A stretch of 32,972 bases of DNA from Planctomycetaceae bacterium (GCA_021372555.1 JAJFUI010000253.1:1-32972), one strand, 5' to 3'. Shown: positions 1-8,371, counted from the stretch's first letter. A program made the numbers and translations. Notes: a model not told the origin generated them from the letters alone.

Positions 1-1
1 G

Positions 2-379
2 GCATGGTACGTCGCCGGCAGCCAGACGCCAACCCAAACGTGGACGCTCGATTCGCTGGGCAACAATCTCTCTGCCGGCAGCTACAACGCCGCGAACGAG
101 GAAACGCCGACCGGCCAAAGCGGCAACCCGTACGACACGGCCGGCAACACGACCACGCTCAGGTCCGGCCTGACGGCCGTGTACGACGCGTGGAACCGGC
201 TCAAGGCGATGCGTGACTCTCGCCGCGACGGTGCTGGCTATTGCGCCGGCGGCAGCTATCTATCCTCGCCCGATCGCGTCCCCTCTCCCGCATCGTCATA
301 TCAAGTCGTCGCTCCTTCGGGATCGCTTGCCTGCAACACCAAATCGTGCAGCAATCGTGCCGAACAGGATTGGGACTGA
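2..379 (+). pseudogene. 3' tail of an RHS/YD-repeat protein, truncated at the window edge and probably decayed
   Basis: The frame is open from base 2 to a TGA at 377-379, and its start lies outside the window. The first 65 or so residues have the RHS/YD-repeat cadence: WTLDSLGNNL, NPYDTAGNTTTL, then AVYDAWNRLKAM. This matches the 'YD..GN.t....' and 'YDAwNRL' pattern of RHS-repeat proteins, which are large secreted or surface polymorphic-toxin scaffolds. After AWNRLKAM the expected next repeat (a 'YEYDglGRRi' type sequence) is missing. The frame instead runs into about 58 low-complexity residues rich in Ser, Pro and Arg with no family resemblance. I infer a deletion or frameshift near base 205-215, so this is probably a remnant. 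An orphan C-terminal tip of an RHS toxin cannot be excluded, because such tips are hypervariable. Confidence 0.6.
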
Positions 380-619
380 GCCCTGCGTGACCTGCGTGCG
401 TGGTGGGCGTGATGGGCGACCTTGCTTGGCGCCGGGCCAGTTGCCGGCGTCAGGCCCGTCCGGTGACCAGATTGCGTCCTCTCGACCGCTGGCCTCACGG
501 CTCCGTGTGCTTCGAGCCGCCGGGCCGTGATTGAATGCTCGCGGCACGCGGCAGAATGGACGCGACGGGGCGTCGTTTCGCGTTTCTTCGCATCGCTGCT
601 CAGATTCTTGGAAATTGAC
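380..619. other. Noncoding stretch, no gene recognised
   Basis: The open frames here are short, arginine- and proline-rich on both strands, and mutually overlapping, as expected of noncoding GC-rich DNA. I see no RNA gene or family motif. It separates the RHS remnant from the promoter of the broken DUF1580 gene. Confidence 0.5.
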
Positions 620-649
620 TTGCCATCGCTCAAAGGGGTTCACTACAAT
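620..649 (+). promoter_or_regulatory. Sigma70-like promoter for the DUF1580 gene
   Basis: TTGCCA at 620-625 and TACAAT at 644-649 are separated by 18 bases, a good -35/-10 pair. A second possible -35 (TTGACT at 615-620) is too far from the -10. The predicted transcript would have a 5' untranslated region of roughly 120 bases before the ATG at 779. Confidence 0.55.
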
Positions 650-778
650 GCGAAACAGTTGACGGCGACCCGGCCACCTTCACCAGAAGTGGGCCGCCGT
701 AGGACGATGAACGCGACCCGGACGCCACGCCTCCCGAAGGCGGTGACGACTGGGCACACCGACCTACGGAGTTGTCGC

Positions 779-1102
779 ATGATCGACGTGAATAGCGAAT
801 AGTTGCTCTCACTTGCTGACGCGGCGAAGACGCTGCCTTTTCGGCGTTCTGGCAAGCGGCCGAACATCAGCACTCTCTATCGCTGGGCACTGCGTGGCAT
901 CCGCAGCATTCGCTTGGAGACGGTCCTGATTGGCGGGCAGCGATGCACTTCTAAAGAAGCCCTGGCTCGTTTCTTTCAGCGGCTCACCCGCGAAGCCGGC
1001 GGCGATGCCGACACGCCCACTTTTCCCGCCGTCCGCAGCGCCGCGCGTCGCGAGAGGGCAGCGGCGAGGGCATCAGAGGAACTTGAGCGATTGGGGGCAT
1101 AG
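779..1102 (+). pseudogene. DUF1580-family small protein interrupted by an in-frame TAG at codon 8
   Basis: From the ATG at 779 the frame reads MIDVNSE, then TAG (800-802), then continues without a break as LLSLADAAKTLP, STLYRWALRGIRSIRLE and GGQRCTSKEALARFF to a TAG at 1100-1102. MID....LLSL.dA....P at the start and STLYRW..RG.rg..LE...iGG..cTS.EAL.RF in the body are hallmarks of DUF1580. This is a small planctomycete family with a helix-turn-helix look, common in integrated elements. A GGAG ribosome-binding site at 768-771 sits 7 bases before the ATG, so the natural start precedes the stop. A single CAG-to-TAG change explains the break. Either the gene is dead, or translation restarts at TTG 803 (giving 99 residues, with no good ribosome site), or the stop is read through. 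The conserved body shows no other damage, so the lesion is probably recent. Confidence 0.8.
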
Positions 1103-1642
1103 TGCGCGGCATCTGTCTCCTCCTGGCTGTCCATTCGCCGGGTGGTAATCGCTGGGCGGTTCGTCAACGACGCTCACACCAACCGGTGGCGTCTCCGGCC
1201 CTCTGTCGATCGCAGTGGCCGCCTCGCTGCCATCAATCCCCATGACGTTTGCAGGCCCCCGGGGGCACAGCCAGAGTACGCACGGAGCGTGCCCAACGCG
1301 ACGCCGCAGCCCCTTGGCTGGCGTGGTCGGGCAGCCAAGGACGCAACCTGTCGAGCGGCGTTGCAGCCGCCCTTGTCGCCTCTCTTTGCTCTAGGTCATT
1401 CGCAAAGCGGATTCGGATTTGGATCGCGGACGCTACTGCTTCTGCTGTTCAGGCCACTCCCGACGCCGGCTCCGATCGCAACCCGGTAGTCTACCGTTTT
1501 TCGATTTCGTCGCACTCGGTAGTCACCGCTTTTTCGCAAGCCAAAATGCGTCGGAACAATTCACTATGCAAAAGCGACTTGACTTGCTAGAATCGCCAAA
1601 AACACGGGGAAAGTGAAGGTTTTTCGGCCTTGGCGGGCTTCT
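1103..1642. other. Noncoding accessory DNA between the DUF1580 gene and the tRNA-Met fragment
   Basis: No convincing gene is present. Open frames of up to about 115 codons exist, but all are compositionally biased and without recognisable motifs. The stretch contains a pair of hairpin repeats (1484-1536) and an isolated TAGAAT that could be a -10 box near 1586-1591. It lies just inside a putative integration scar, so it is probably the decayed end of an island. Confidence 0.5.
1484..1536 (+). repeat. Two imperfect 20-base direct repeats, each a small hairpin followed by a T-run
   Basis: Copy 1 (1484-1503) reads CGGTAGTCTACCGTTTTTCG and copy 2 (1517-1536) reads CGGTAGTCACCGCTTTTTCG, 33 bases apart. 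In copy 1, CGGTA pairs with TACCG around a 3-base loop before five Ts. In copy 2, CGGT pairs with ACCG. The stems are short for intrinsic terminators, so the assignment is uncertain. Recombinase arm sites or duplicated weak terminators are both possible. Confidence 0.45.
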
Positions 1643-1684
1643 CTCATAATCCCTTGGTCGTAGGTTCGATCCCTACCGGGCCTA
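1643..1684 (+). other. 3' half of a tRNA-Met (CAT), probable attachment-site scar
   Basis: The sequence starts exactly at the anticodon loop CTCATAA (1643-1649, anticodon CAT 1645-1647). It continues through the 3' anticodon strand, the variable loop, a perfect T-arm (GTAGG 1660-1664, loop TTCGATC, CCTAC 1672-1676), the acceptor 3' strand CGGGCCT (1677-1683) and an A discriminator. No matching 5' acceptor strand (AGGCCCG), D-arm or 5' anticodon strand lies upstream, so it is not a functional tRNA. Tyrosine recombinases commonly use the anticodon-loop-to-3'-end segment of tRNA genes as their core site. In that model the displaced half marks the far end of an element lying to the left, with the intact tRNA-Met outside the window. 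Confidence 0.75.
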
Positions 1685-1764
1685 TTTCCGGAAAGCGATT
1701 CCTGGCGGGGTTCGCGAACGCCGCGGCTTTTGATGCTTTCAATGTGCCGGCTCGCCGAACGCTT

Positions 1765-3249
1765 CTATCCGGCACCCACGCCGCGGTCGAACGCCTCCTG
1801 GTCGCGGGCATATAGGGCCAAGACCGACTCGAAGGTTGAGCTGGAGATCTTCCAGGAGGGCTCTTCCTCGGTGAAGGCGTTGCAGTGGGCGGTGAAGAGG
1901 CGATACATGAACTTGAATAGGTGACGCGGCACACGCAACGTGGCGAAGGCATCAATCAGACGTCGCTGATCGACGCCGTCGAACAAGTCGAGGACCTTCG
2001 GCGAGCACTTCTCGGCGGCACAGGCGGAGATTCGGGCGTTCGCCATGTCGTAAAGCGATTGGCCGGTCCAGCCGAGCGAACGAATCAGGTTCTGCTTGTC
2101 GAGCCGAGCACGCTGGTGGAAGTCGCGGCTCTCGCGGTCCAGCAGCCGTTCCAATTCGATCGGCAACAGCATCTTGAGGCCAAGGCCGGGATGCTTGAGG
2201 AACTTGTTGTCGAGCATGGGCCAGACCAACGCCCGCATCAACTCGGTCGAGCCGTTGATCAGATACGGCTCGTCGACGCGGTCGATGAGCACGAGGATGC
2301 CGTCGAAGTGCATCGAGCGTAGCACGCCCTGGAGTTTGGCGAGCAACTCGTAGCGGTCGTCCGTCCGCGGTGAGGCGGGCAGCGGCTGGCCGACGATCTG
2401 GCTGCCGGGGAAGTTCAACAGCGTCCGGCAGAGCAGCTTAATGGAGCGGCTGAGCACGCGAGAGTTTCGGGAGATGCGCCAGGCCGTCCACGAACAGCGC
2501 AACAGCCGCCACGCCCGGGGCAGCCAACCGGCGGCGATAGCCACGTAGGGCCACGGCCCGAGGAACTGGGATGGGTCAAGCCATGCGAACAGGCCGATTG
2601 CGACGACGGTCACCATGGCCCCGACGACCAGGTCCCACTTCGAGCGCCATGTCGAGAACCGGAGCTTTCGCCGCAGCCGGTTCCATCGCTTGAAAAGGTT
2701 TTCGGCCGTCGATTGGTCGTAGCAGGCGGCCAGCAGCATGACATCGCGTCGCTGGGCGGCGTCGAGCACATCGACCGGCAACGTCTCGTCGCGCGCGGCC
2801 GGGTGGCGGGCCTGGCGGTTTTCCAGGATCCGGTCGGTTAGCTGCGTGACGGCCATCGCCAGGATCGCGTCGATATGGTCCCAGAGACGCCACTGTTCGA
2901 GCATCCGGTCGGTGCGGCGACGCCGGCCGGAAAGCCGGTCGCGGAAACGGTCGAGGAAGGCGTTGAAGTCATCGTAGGCGACGACGAAGACCTGCGCGTC
3001 CGGGTGCTCGGCGTTGTAGTCGGCCAAGTGGCGTGCGAGTTGCAGCCGGATGGCCGTTTTGCCGGAACCCTTTTCGCCGAACACCACGGCCGTGGCTGGC
3101 TCGGACGGGTCGCCGTAAATCTTGTCCCAGCTTGGGTGGAACGTGTTGCGAATGCAGGCGCCCTTGAAAACCAAGTCGGTCTGGGCGTCCTCATCGGCAA
3201 ACGGATTCGAGGCGATGCCGTGATGGTCGAGTAGTTGTTGAATTCTCAT
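1765..3249 (-). CDS. Membrane-associated P-loop NTPase, function unknown
   Basis: 494 residues. A textbook Walker A (GEKGSGKT, residues 58-65) follows a short N-terminal region containing GIASNPFA. A Walker B-like strand ILVLIDRVDE lies at 318-327, unusually far downstream. Between them are two hydrophobic segments (about 206-224 and 230-246) flanked by arginines, so the NTPase is predicted to sit on the inner membrane. This layout, with membrane helices inserted in the NTPase core, recalls KAP/STAND-type P-loop proteins, but I cannot assign it firmly. The ATG at 3249 overlaps the stop of the upstream zinc-ribbon/GYF gene by 4 bases (ATGA), so the two are translationally coupled and probably act together. 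It ends 81 bases beyond the tRNA-Met scar. Confidence 0.75.
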   Translation of the reverse strand: MRIQQLLDHHGIASNPFADEDAQTDLVFKGACIRNTFHPSWDKIYGDPSEPATAVVFGEKGSGKTAIRLQLARHLADYNAEHPDAQVFVVAYDDFNAFLDRFRDRLSGRRRRTDRMLEQWRLWDHIDAILAMAVTQLTDRILENRQARHPAARDETLPVDVLDAAQRRDVMLLAACYDQSTAENLFKRWNRLRRKLRFSTWRSKWDLVVGAMVTVVAIGLFAWLDPSQFLGPWPYVAIAAGWLPRAWRLLRCSWTAWRISRNSRVLSRSIKLLCRTLLNFPGSQIVGQPLPASPRTDDRYELLAKLQGVLRSMHFDGILVLIDRVDEPYLINGSTELMRALVWPMLDNKFLKHPGLGLKMLLPIELERLLDRESRDFHQRARLDKQNLIRSLGWTGQSLYDMANARISACAAEKCSPKVLDLFDGVDQRRLIDAFATLRVPRHLFKFMYRLFTAHCNAFTEEEPSWKISSSTFESVLALYARDQEAFDRGVGAG

Positions 3250-3938
3250 GAGTTGTATTGGTGATACAGGATGAGCGACAAAATCACGATCAATATAACG
3301 AACGCCGTTGCGAGCCAGCCCACCAGAATCGACGGCACCTTGCGCTGGCGACCGTGGTGTCGCGCGGCGTGCGCGAACAACGGAGCAACCGCCGGCTCAC
3401 CGTGGATATCCTCCAATCCGGGAATGGTTTCCTCGTCGGACAATTGCGGGAAGACGCCGCCGGCTTGACGCCACTCCGGCCATCCCTGTTGCCAAACGAG
3501 GCTGTCGACTCCCACGCGTCCTTCCGCGAGCCACGCTTTTATGACGTCGGCATTGGCTGGGCCAAACTGCCCGCCGGATGCAGGGCGAACGTACCACACC
3601 GCGTTGGCTTCTGTTCCATCTCCGCTCGGGCGATCCTCGTGTGTCGCTAACTCTTCTTTCGGCAAAGGGGCGTGGCGAGGACTGCCCGTGCCCGCGGCAT
3701 GGCGAGCTGACGCGGTTGGCAGGGCCGGCACGGGCGAGCCATCACCGTTTTTGTGCGCACCGGCGTCAACGACCGCGGTAAACGTCGCTGCCTCGCCGGC
3801 CTCTTTGGAACTCGGTCGGGTGCTCTGCAACGGAATCTGCATCGTCACGCCGCAGACTGGGCAGATACCCTTCTGCCCGGCCTGGAACTGCTTGACGTTC
3901 AGCCTGTGTCCGTTGGGACAATGGAATCGTATCCCCAT
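3246..3938 (-). CDS. Zinc-ribbon and GYF_2 domain protein with a C-terminal membrane anchor
   Basis: 230 residues. The N-terminus carries HCPNGH and CPVCG (Cys7, His11, Cys26, Cys29), a small metal-binding ribbon common in planctomycete proteins. A Pro/Ala/Ser-rich linker follows. Residues 114-165 are a GYF_2 (DUF4339) module: VWYVRPASGGQFGP, then the helix around IKAWLAEGRV, then LVWQQGWPEWRQAG. One transmembrane helix lies near the C-terminus (about 203-225), so the soluble part should face the cytoplasm. GYF_2 modules are usually adaptors binding proline-rich partners. The gene is translationally coupled to the membrane NTPase downstream, so an adaptor or sensor role for it is plausible. 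Start: GGAG lies 5 bases before the ATG. Confidence 0.8.
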   Translation of the reverse strand: MGIRFHCPNGHRLNVKQFQAGQKGICPVCGVTMQIPLQSTRPSSKEAGEAATFTAVVDAGAHKNGDGSPVPALPTASARHAAGTGSPRHAPLPKEELATHEDRPSGDGTEANAVWYVRPASGGQFGPANADVIKAWLAEGRVGVDSLVWQQGWPEWRQAGGVFPQLSDEETIPGLEDIHGEPAVAPLFAHAARHHGRQRKVPSILVGWLATAFVILIVILSLILYHQYNS

Positions 3939-4067
3939 CGCCGCTCCACCCTCTGCATGCCGCCATTATATCGTGCGGGGGAGGGAGGTTCTACGGGCGG
4001 GCCACAGTCAAGGGCGTCCTTCGCCAGGAAGGGGGGCCGTAGTAGCACACCCTCCTGAAAATGCGAG

Positions 4068-6800
4068 TCACGCCGAAGGCAGCACGACCTGTGGATCTTG
4101 CGCTCGGAGCGCCGCTTGGTGTTGTTCCAGGGCTTTCTTGAGCGTCTGGCATTCCCGATCGAGCGTTTCCACAGCCGTCTCGGCGTTCAATTGCTCACCG
4201 CCGGGCAGGCCGATCATCTCGACTTGCCTAGCGGCGTCCAGCGCGCGGCTTGCCGCCAAATGCACGATCGTGCCTTTCAGCCGGTGTCCCAGCCTTCCAA
4301 CTTCCGCGCGGTCGCCATCACGCAAAGCCGCATGGAGTTTCGGCAGCAGGTTCTCTACATCGTCGAAGAAGTAGTCGATCACCTGCGAGAGCAGTCCCGG
4401 CTTGCCATAGCACTTTTTCAGCGCCGAGGCTGGATCAAACACCGCGTCAGACGGCTGGGCGATGGGCTCCGCGCGTTCGGTCGCTTCAGGAATGGCGGAG
4501 ACCTTGGCGTCCGCGGGCGCCGCAAACGCTTCTACCGCGGCGATCATCTCCCGAGAGTCGATCGGCTTGGCGAGATACCCGTCCATGCCGGCGGCCAGAC
4601 AGCGCTCGCGGTCCCCTTCCATCGCGTAGGCGGTCATGGCGATAATGGGGACGTGGCGGTCCGTCTCGCGGGAGCGGATGATGTCGGTCGCCTCGAATCC
4701 GTCCATGCCCGGCATCTGGACGTCCATCAGGATGACGTCGTAGCGGTTTCGTTCGGTGAGCGCCACTGCCTCTTGCCCGTCGCCGGCAATATCGACGAGG
4801 TGGCCACGATCTCGAAGTACGTACATCGCAAGCTTTTGATTCGCGGCATTGTCCTCGACAAGGAGCACTCGCAACTGAGCGGCAGCGGTCAGGGGGATAG
4901 CGACGGCTGGCTGAGCTGGCGGCAAGGGCTCGGTGGCCAGAGGCAAACAGACGGTGAACCAGAAGGTGCTACCCTCGCCGGGCGTGCTTTCGACGTACAT
5001 TTCGCCACCCATCTTTTCGACCAAACTTTTTGAGATGGAGAGGCCGAGGCCGGTGCCGCCGAAACGCCGCGTCATCGAGGCGTCAGCTTGCGAGAATGGC
5101 TGGAAGAGCCGCTCTACGGCTTCTGGCGGAATGCCGATGCCGGTGTCCCGCACCGCGAACCGCAAAAGACCTTCTTCTCCTTCTACGAGTCGAACTTGAA
5201 TTTCGATTTTGCCACGGTCGGTGAACTTGATGGCGTTGCCGGCAAGATTGAGCAGGATTTGCTGCAATCGGGTGCGATCACCCACTAGGGCGTCGGGCGT
5301 ATTGCCGGGGACATCGCAAGTGATCGTCAATCCTTTCTCGTCCGCCCTGGCAAAGAGCACCGTAATGATGTGGTCGAGCATTTGGCGAAGACTAAACGGC
5401 GCGGCCTCAAGTTCCAGCTTGCCCGACTCGACCTTTGCGGAGTCGAGGAGATCATTGAGAAGAGTGAGAAGCAAGGCGGCGGAGCCTTTGGCCGTTTGCA
5501 GGCAGTCTTTGACTGTCGGGTCAGTAGCCTTGGGGATGGCCAGCTCGATCATCCCCAAGATGGCATTCATGGGCGTTCGCAGTTCATGGCTCATGTTGGC
5601 CAGGAACCGACTTTTCGCCTCGGCGGCGGCTTCAGCGGCTGCCTTTGCGGCGCGGAGTGTTTCTTCCTCTTCCTTGCGGCTGGTAATGTCACCGACGGTG
5701 CCGATGAGGCGCACCGCACGCCCATGTTCGAAGAAAACCTGGCCGGTGGCACCGACCCATCGCTGGACACCGTCGGCTCGCGAGATCACCCGGTACTCCG
5801 TGCAATACTGACCAGTACCGCTAGGATCGAACGCGCGATTGATGGCATCTTGGGTCGGGGCGCGATCCTCCGGATGCAACCCCGACATGAAGAGGTCGTA
5901 GGTAATTTCGATGTCGGGTCCAACGCCCCACAGCGAGCGTACCTGGGAGTCCCAGTCGATCTTTTTTGCGGGGATGTTCCAGTCATAGATTCCCAGGCCC
6001 GACGCGTCTTTGGCCATGGCCACCCGCTGCTCGCTCTCGCGGAGGGAAGCGGTGAGGCGGTCGCGTTCGGCAAGCAGGCGAGCGAGTTTGGCGTTGCTGT
6101 AACCAAGCTGCGCGAGCATGTCGGCCAGCTTGAGGAGGAAGGCCATGCCGGAATCCACCGCCTGGCGGCTGAGACGCGGAACGCGGTCCAGTGCGGCGAG
6201 GTATTGCTCTTCAGGGAACCCGTATCGTCGCGCCTGCGCACGAAACGCTTCGCGGTCGATCGTCTCGTCGTCGAAAAAGAACTGACCGCAAAAGACGTTG
6301 CCGACCTGGCGACCGGCGACGATGATTGGGGTGGCCATGTCCCACATATTGTTCTTGCAGCGGTAGAGCTTGAATTGGCCCTCTGGCACGCCGGCTGCGA
6401 GTTGGAGGTCGCTCTCCAGGCAGTACTGGCACGCGTCCGGATGCTTGCGGTGGAAGCGAATGCAGATGTCCTGCCAGCCCACACCGACCAGCAAGCGGCC
6501 CTTGAGGTCGACGATGCTCATGGGAATGTGGGTGACCGCGTAGAAGTCGTCCATCAATTTCTGCAAGGCGTCGGCGTCGATGATGTCGGCCAATTCCAAA
6601 AGGCCCAGGTCGCCCTCCGGCGACAGCACGCTCTCCAGCTTTCTGCGCACGCGCTGCTCGCTCTCGCGGAGCGCTCGCTGGGCCTCTTCCGCCTTGCGCC
6701 GGGCGTCCATCGCGTCCTGCATCAGGTTAATCGCCGCCATGCGCGCGGCCTGGGCAGCTTGAAGTTCGGCGCTGCCGGCGGTGACTGTATCGGTCATCAT
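4068..6800 (-). CDS. Hybrid sensor histidine kinase: PocR-PAS-HisKA-HATPase-REC-HPt
   Basis: 910 residues, with no membrane helix, so probably cytoplasmic. Order: N-terminal coiled coil (about 10-60); PocR sensory domain (about 67-235) with LADIIDADALQKLMDDFY, VGWQDIC, Cys124/Cys127, Cys148 and VGNVFCGQFFF; a second coil; PAS (about 258-378); dimerisation/phosphoacceptor domain with SHELRTP (His405); HATPase with N-box NLAGNAIKF, DTGIGIP and GGTGLGLS; receiver with Asp693 in LMDVQMPGMDG; and HPt with His839 in GHRLKGT. All phosphorelay residues are present, so phosphate could pass His-Asp-His within one chain and on to an unlinked regulator. PocR domains are thought to bind small molecules such as hydrocarbon derivatives. 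The gene is last in the KaiC/KaiB operon and overlaps the PAS gene by 4 bases. Confidence 0.9.
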   Translation of the reverse strand: MMTDTVTAGSAELQAAQAARMAAINLMQDAMDARRKAEEAQRALRESEQRVRRKLESVLSPEGDLGLLELADIIDADALQKLMDDFYAVTHIPMSIVDLKGRLLVGVGWQDICIRFHRKHPDACQYCLESDLQLAAGVPEGQFKLYRCKNNMWDMATPIIVAGRQVGNVFCGQFFFDDETIDREAFRAQARRYGFPEEQYLAALDRVPRLSRQAVDSGMAFLLKLADMLAQLGYSNAKLARLLAERDRLTASLRESEQRVAMAKDASGLGIYDWNIPAKKIDWDSQVRSLWGVGPDIEITYDLFMSGLHPEDRAPTQDAINRAFDPSGTGQYCTEYRVISRADGVQRWVGATGQVFFEHGRAVRLIGTVGDITSRKEEEETLRAAKAAAEAAAEAKSRFLANMSHELRTPMNAILGMIELAIPKATDPTVKDCLQTAKGSAALLLTLLNDLLDSAKVESGKLELEAAPFSLRQMLDHIITVLFARADEKGLTITCDVPGNTPDALVGDRTRLQQILLNLAGNAIKFTDRGKIEIQVRLVEGEEGLLRFAVRDTGIGIPPEAVERLFQPFSQADASMTRRFGGTGLGLSISKSLVEKMGGEMYVESTPGEGSTFWFTVCLPLATEPLPPAQPAVAIPLTAAAQLRVLLVEDNAANQKLAMYVLRDRGHLVDIAGDGQEAVALTERNRYDVILMDVQMPGMDGFEATDIIRSRETDRHVPIIAMTAYAMEGDRERCLAAGMDGYLAKPIDSREMIAAVEAFAAPADAKVSAIPEATERAEPIAQPSDAVFDPASALKKCYGKPGLLSQVIDYFFDDVENLLPKLHAALRDGDRAEVGRLGHRLKGTIVHLAASRALDAARQVEMIGLPGGEQLNAETAVETLDRECQTLKKALEQHQAALRAQDPQVVLPSA

Positions 6801-8326
6801 GTCTGCTCCTCCATGACACCGTGAGGATAGCGCCTTGGCTGGCCGAGGAGTTGGCAGAGGTCGTTCACTTCCTTCTTTAGCTCGATCATCCGCAGTTCTC
6901 GATCGACCATGGCGGCGTTGAACAAGGCGAGTTCTTCGTTGCTGGCCCGCAACTGTTCGACGTGCTTGCGAATCTGCTCCTCGGCTTGGCGCTTTGCGGT
7001 GACGTCGTGGAAAACGAGAACGACGCCGAGGAGGTTCCCACTGGGGTCGATGATGGGCGCCGCGCTGTCCTCGACGGGCACCTCGCGGCCATCCTTTGCC
7101 AGGAGGACGGCATGATTGCCGAGGGCCACCACGCGTTTTTCTTGAAGCACTCGGGCGACGGCGTCCTCGGCCGCGTGACGGGTCGTCTCGTCGACCACAC
7201 GGAATACGTGTCCCACGGGCTGCCCCGCAGCGTCATCAGGATCCCAGCCGGTCAGCTTCGCGGCCACGGGGTTTAGTAAAGTGACACGGGCGGCCATGTC
7301 GGTGGCGATCACCGCGTCGCCAATGCTGGTCAGGGTGACGTGCAGCCATTCGCGCTGCTGCCGCTCCGCCTCTTCGGCCCGTTTGCGTCCGCTGATGTCG
7401 GTGTACGTGGCGACGGCGCCGATGATGGCCCCAGCGGCGTCGCGTATGGGGCTGGCATTGGCGAGCACGTCGAATTGCCGCCCGTTTCGGGCAACCAGAC
7501 GAATCTCTCGGCCTACGGTCACTTTGCCCCGTAGCGTGGTGGCCAAGGACCATTCGTTTGCGGGCACGTGATGCCCGTCAGGAAACAACACGTCGCCCCA
7601 GGCACTCATTGCGACGTCCAGGCGCATTCCGATCAGATTGCCCCCGGCGAGGTCGCGCACCGCGTCATTGGCAAAGGTGACCCTGCCTCGCGGATCGCAA
7701 ACGACAATGCCGTCGGCGGCTTGATTGAGGATCGAGCGTACAAAACGTTCGCTGGCCAGGACCTGTTCGACCCACTTGCGCTCGCTCAAGTCGGTAATGA
7801 CGGCCGACATCGAGGGTTGCCCGTCATGGACGACCATGCCGAGACTCACTTGGACGGGGAATTGGCCGCCATCGCGGGTTGTCAGGGTGACCTCTCCCCG
7901 CACGGCGCCGTCCCGAGCCCGGCGGAACAGTTCGAGCGCGGCGGGCCGGTCGGAATCGGTGACGTGATCGCAGAACCGTGAGCCGATGATCTCGTCCAGC
8001 GGCCGCTTGGTCATTTCGGCAAACCGGCGATTGCTGTAACTGATCCACCCATCTTCGAGAACCGTTAGGGCGCCTTCCTGCATCTGCTCGACGATGACCT
8101 GGTACGGGCGGTCGGCTCCCTGAAGGGTGAACACCCGCTGGCCTTCGGACGTTGAGAGGACGAGGCCGTCGATATCGCCTTCGCGGATGGCTCGGAGCAG
8201 TTCTTCCGCCTCGGCGAGTCGTGACGCCTGATCGGCGAGCTTGGCGTCGCGCTGGGTCAATGCGGACTGGAGCCGTTCGATTTCCTGTTGCAGCGACTGA
8301 TGGGTACGATCTTGATGAGGGGCCAT
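6797..8326 (-). CDS. Triple-PAS signalling protein without a kinase domain
   Basis: 509 residues. An N-terminal coiled coil (about 8-50) is followed by PAS1 (about 74-185), PAS2 (about 192-315) and PAS3 (about 325-448), the last two joined by a charged linker containing RKRAEEAERQQREW. A C-terminal coil ends in ELRMIELKKEVNDLCQLL. No HisKA, HATPase, GGDEF or other output domain follows before the stop, which overlaps the downstream kinase start as ATGA. This looks like the sensor half of a split system that would pair by coiled coils with the PocR kinase encoded next. Gene fission is possible, but the tail is a regular helix and not a truncated domain. It lies 45 bases after the second kaiB gene; ligands cannot be read from the sequence. 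Confidence 0.85.
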   Translation of the reverse strand: MAPHQDRTHQSLQQEIERLQSALTQRDAKLADQASRLAEAEELLRAIREGDIDGLVLSTSEGQRVFTLQGADRPYQVIVEQMQEGALTVLEDGWISYSNRRFAEMTKRPLDEIIGSRFCDHVTDSDRPAALELFRRARDGAVRGEVTLTTRDGGQFPVQVSLGMVVHDGQPSMSAVITDLSERKWVEQVLASERFVRSILNQAADGIVVCDPRGRVTFANDAVRDLAGGNLIGMRLDVAMSAWGDVLFPDGHHVPANEWSLATTLRGKVTVGREIRLVARNGRQFDVLANASPIRDAAGAIIGAVATYTDISGRKRAEEAERQQREWLHVTLTSIGDAVIATDMAARVTLLNPVAAKLTGWDPDDAAGQPVGHVFRVVDETTRHAAEDAVARVLQEKRVVALGNHAVLLAKDGREVPVEDSAAPIIDPSGNLLGVVLVFHDVTAKRQAEEQIRKHVEQLRASNEELALFNAAMVDRELRMIELKKEVNDLCQLLGQPRRYPHGVMEEQT

Positions 8327-8371
8327 AAGCGTTTCCGAGCGACAGATCGGCGGCTTGCTAGATAAGTCAAT

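Noticed and set aside
1644..1955. A minus-strand frame ending in GPVGIEPTTKGL
   Set aside because: The ending is the reverse translation of the tRNA-Met 3' half; the rest overlaps the NTPase gene.
5370..6824. A 484-codon plus-strand open frame opposite the hybrid kinase
   Set aside because: It is antisense to a protein with clear PocR, PAS and kinase motifs; it has no motif of its own and the composition of a GC-rich codon shadow.
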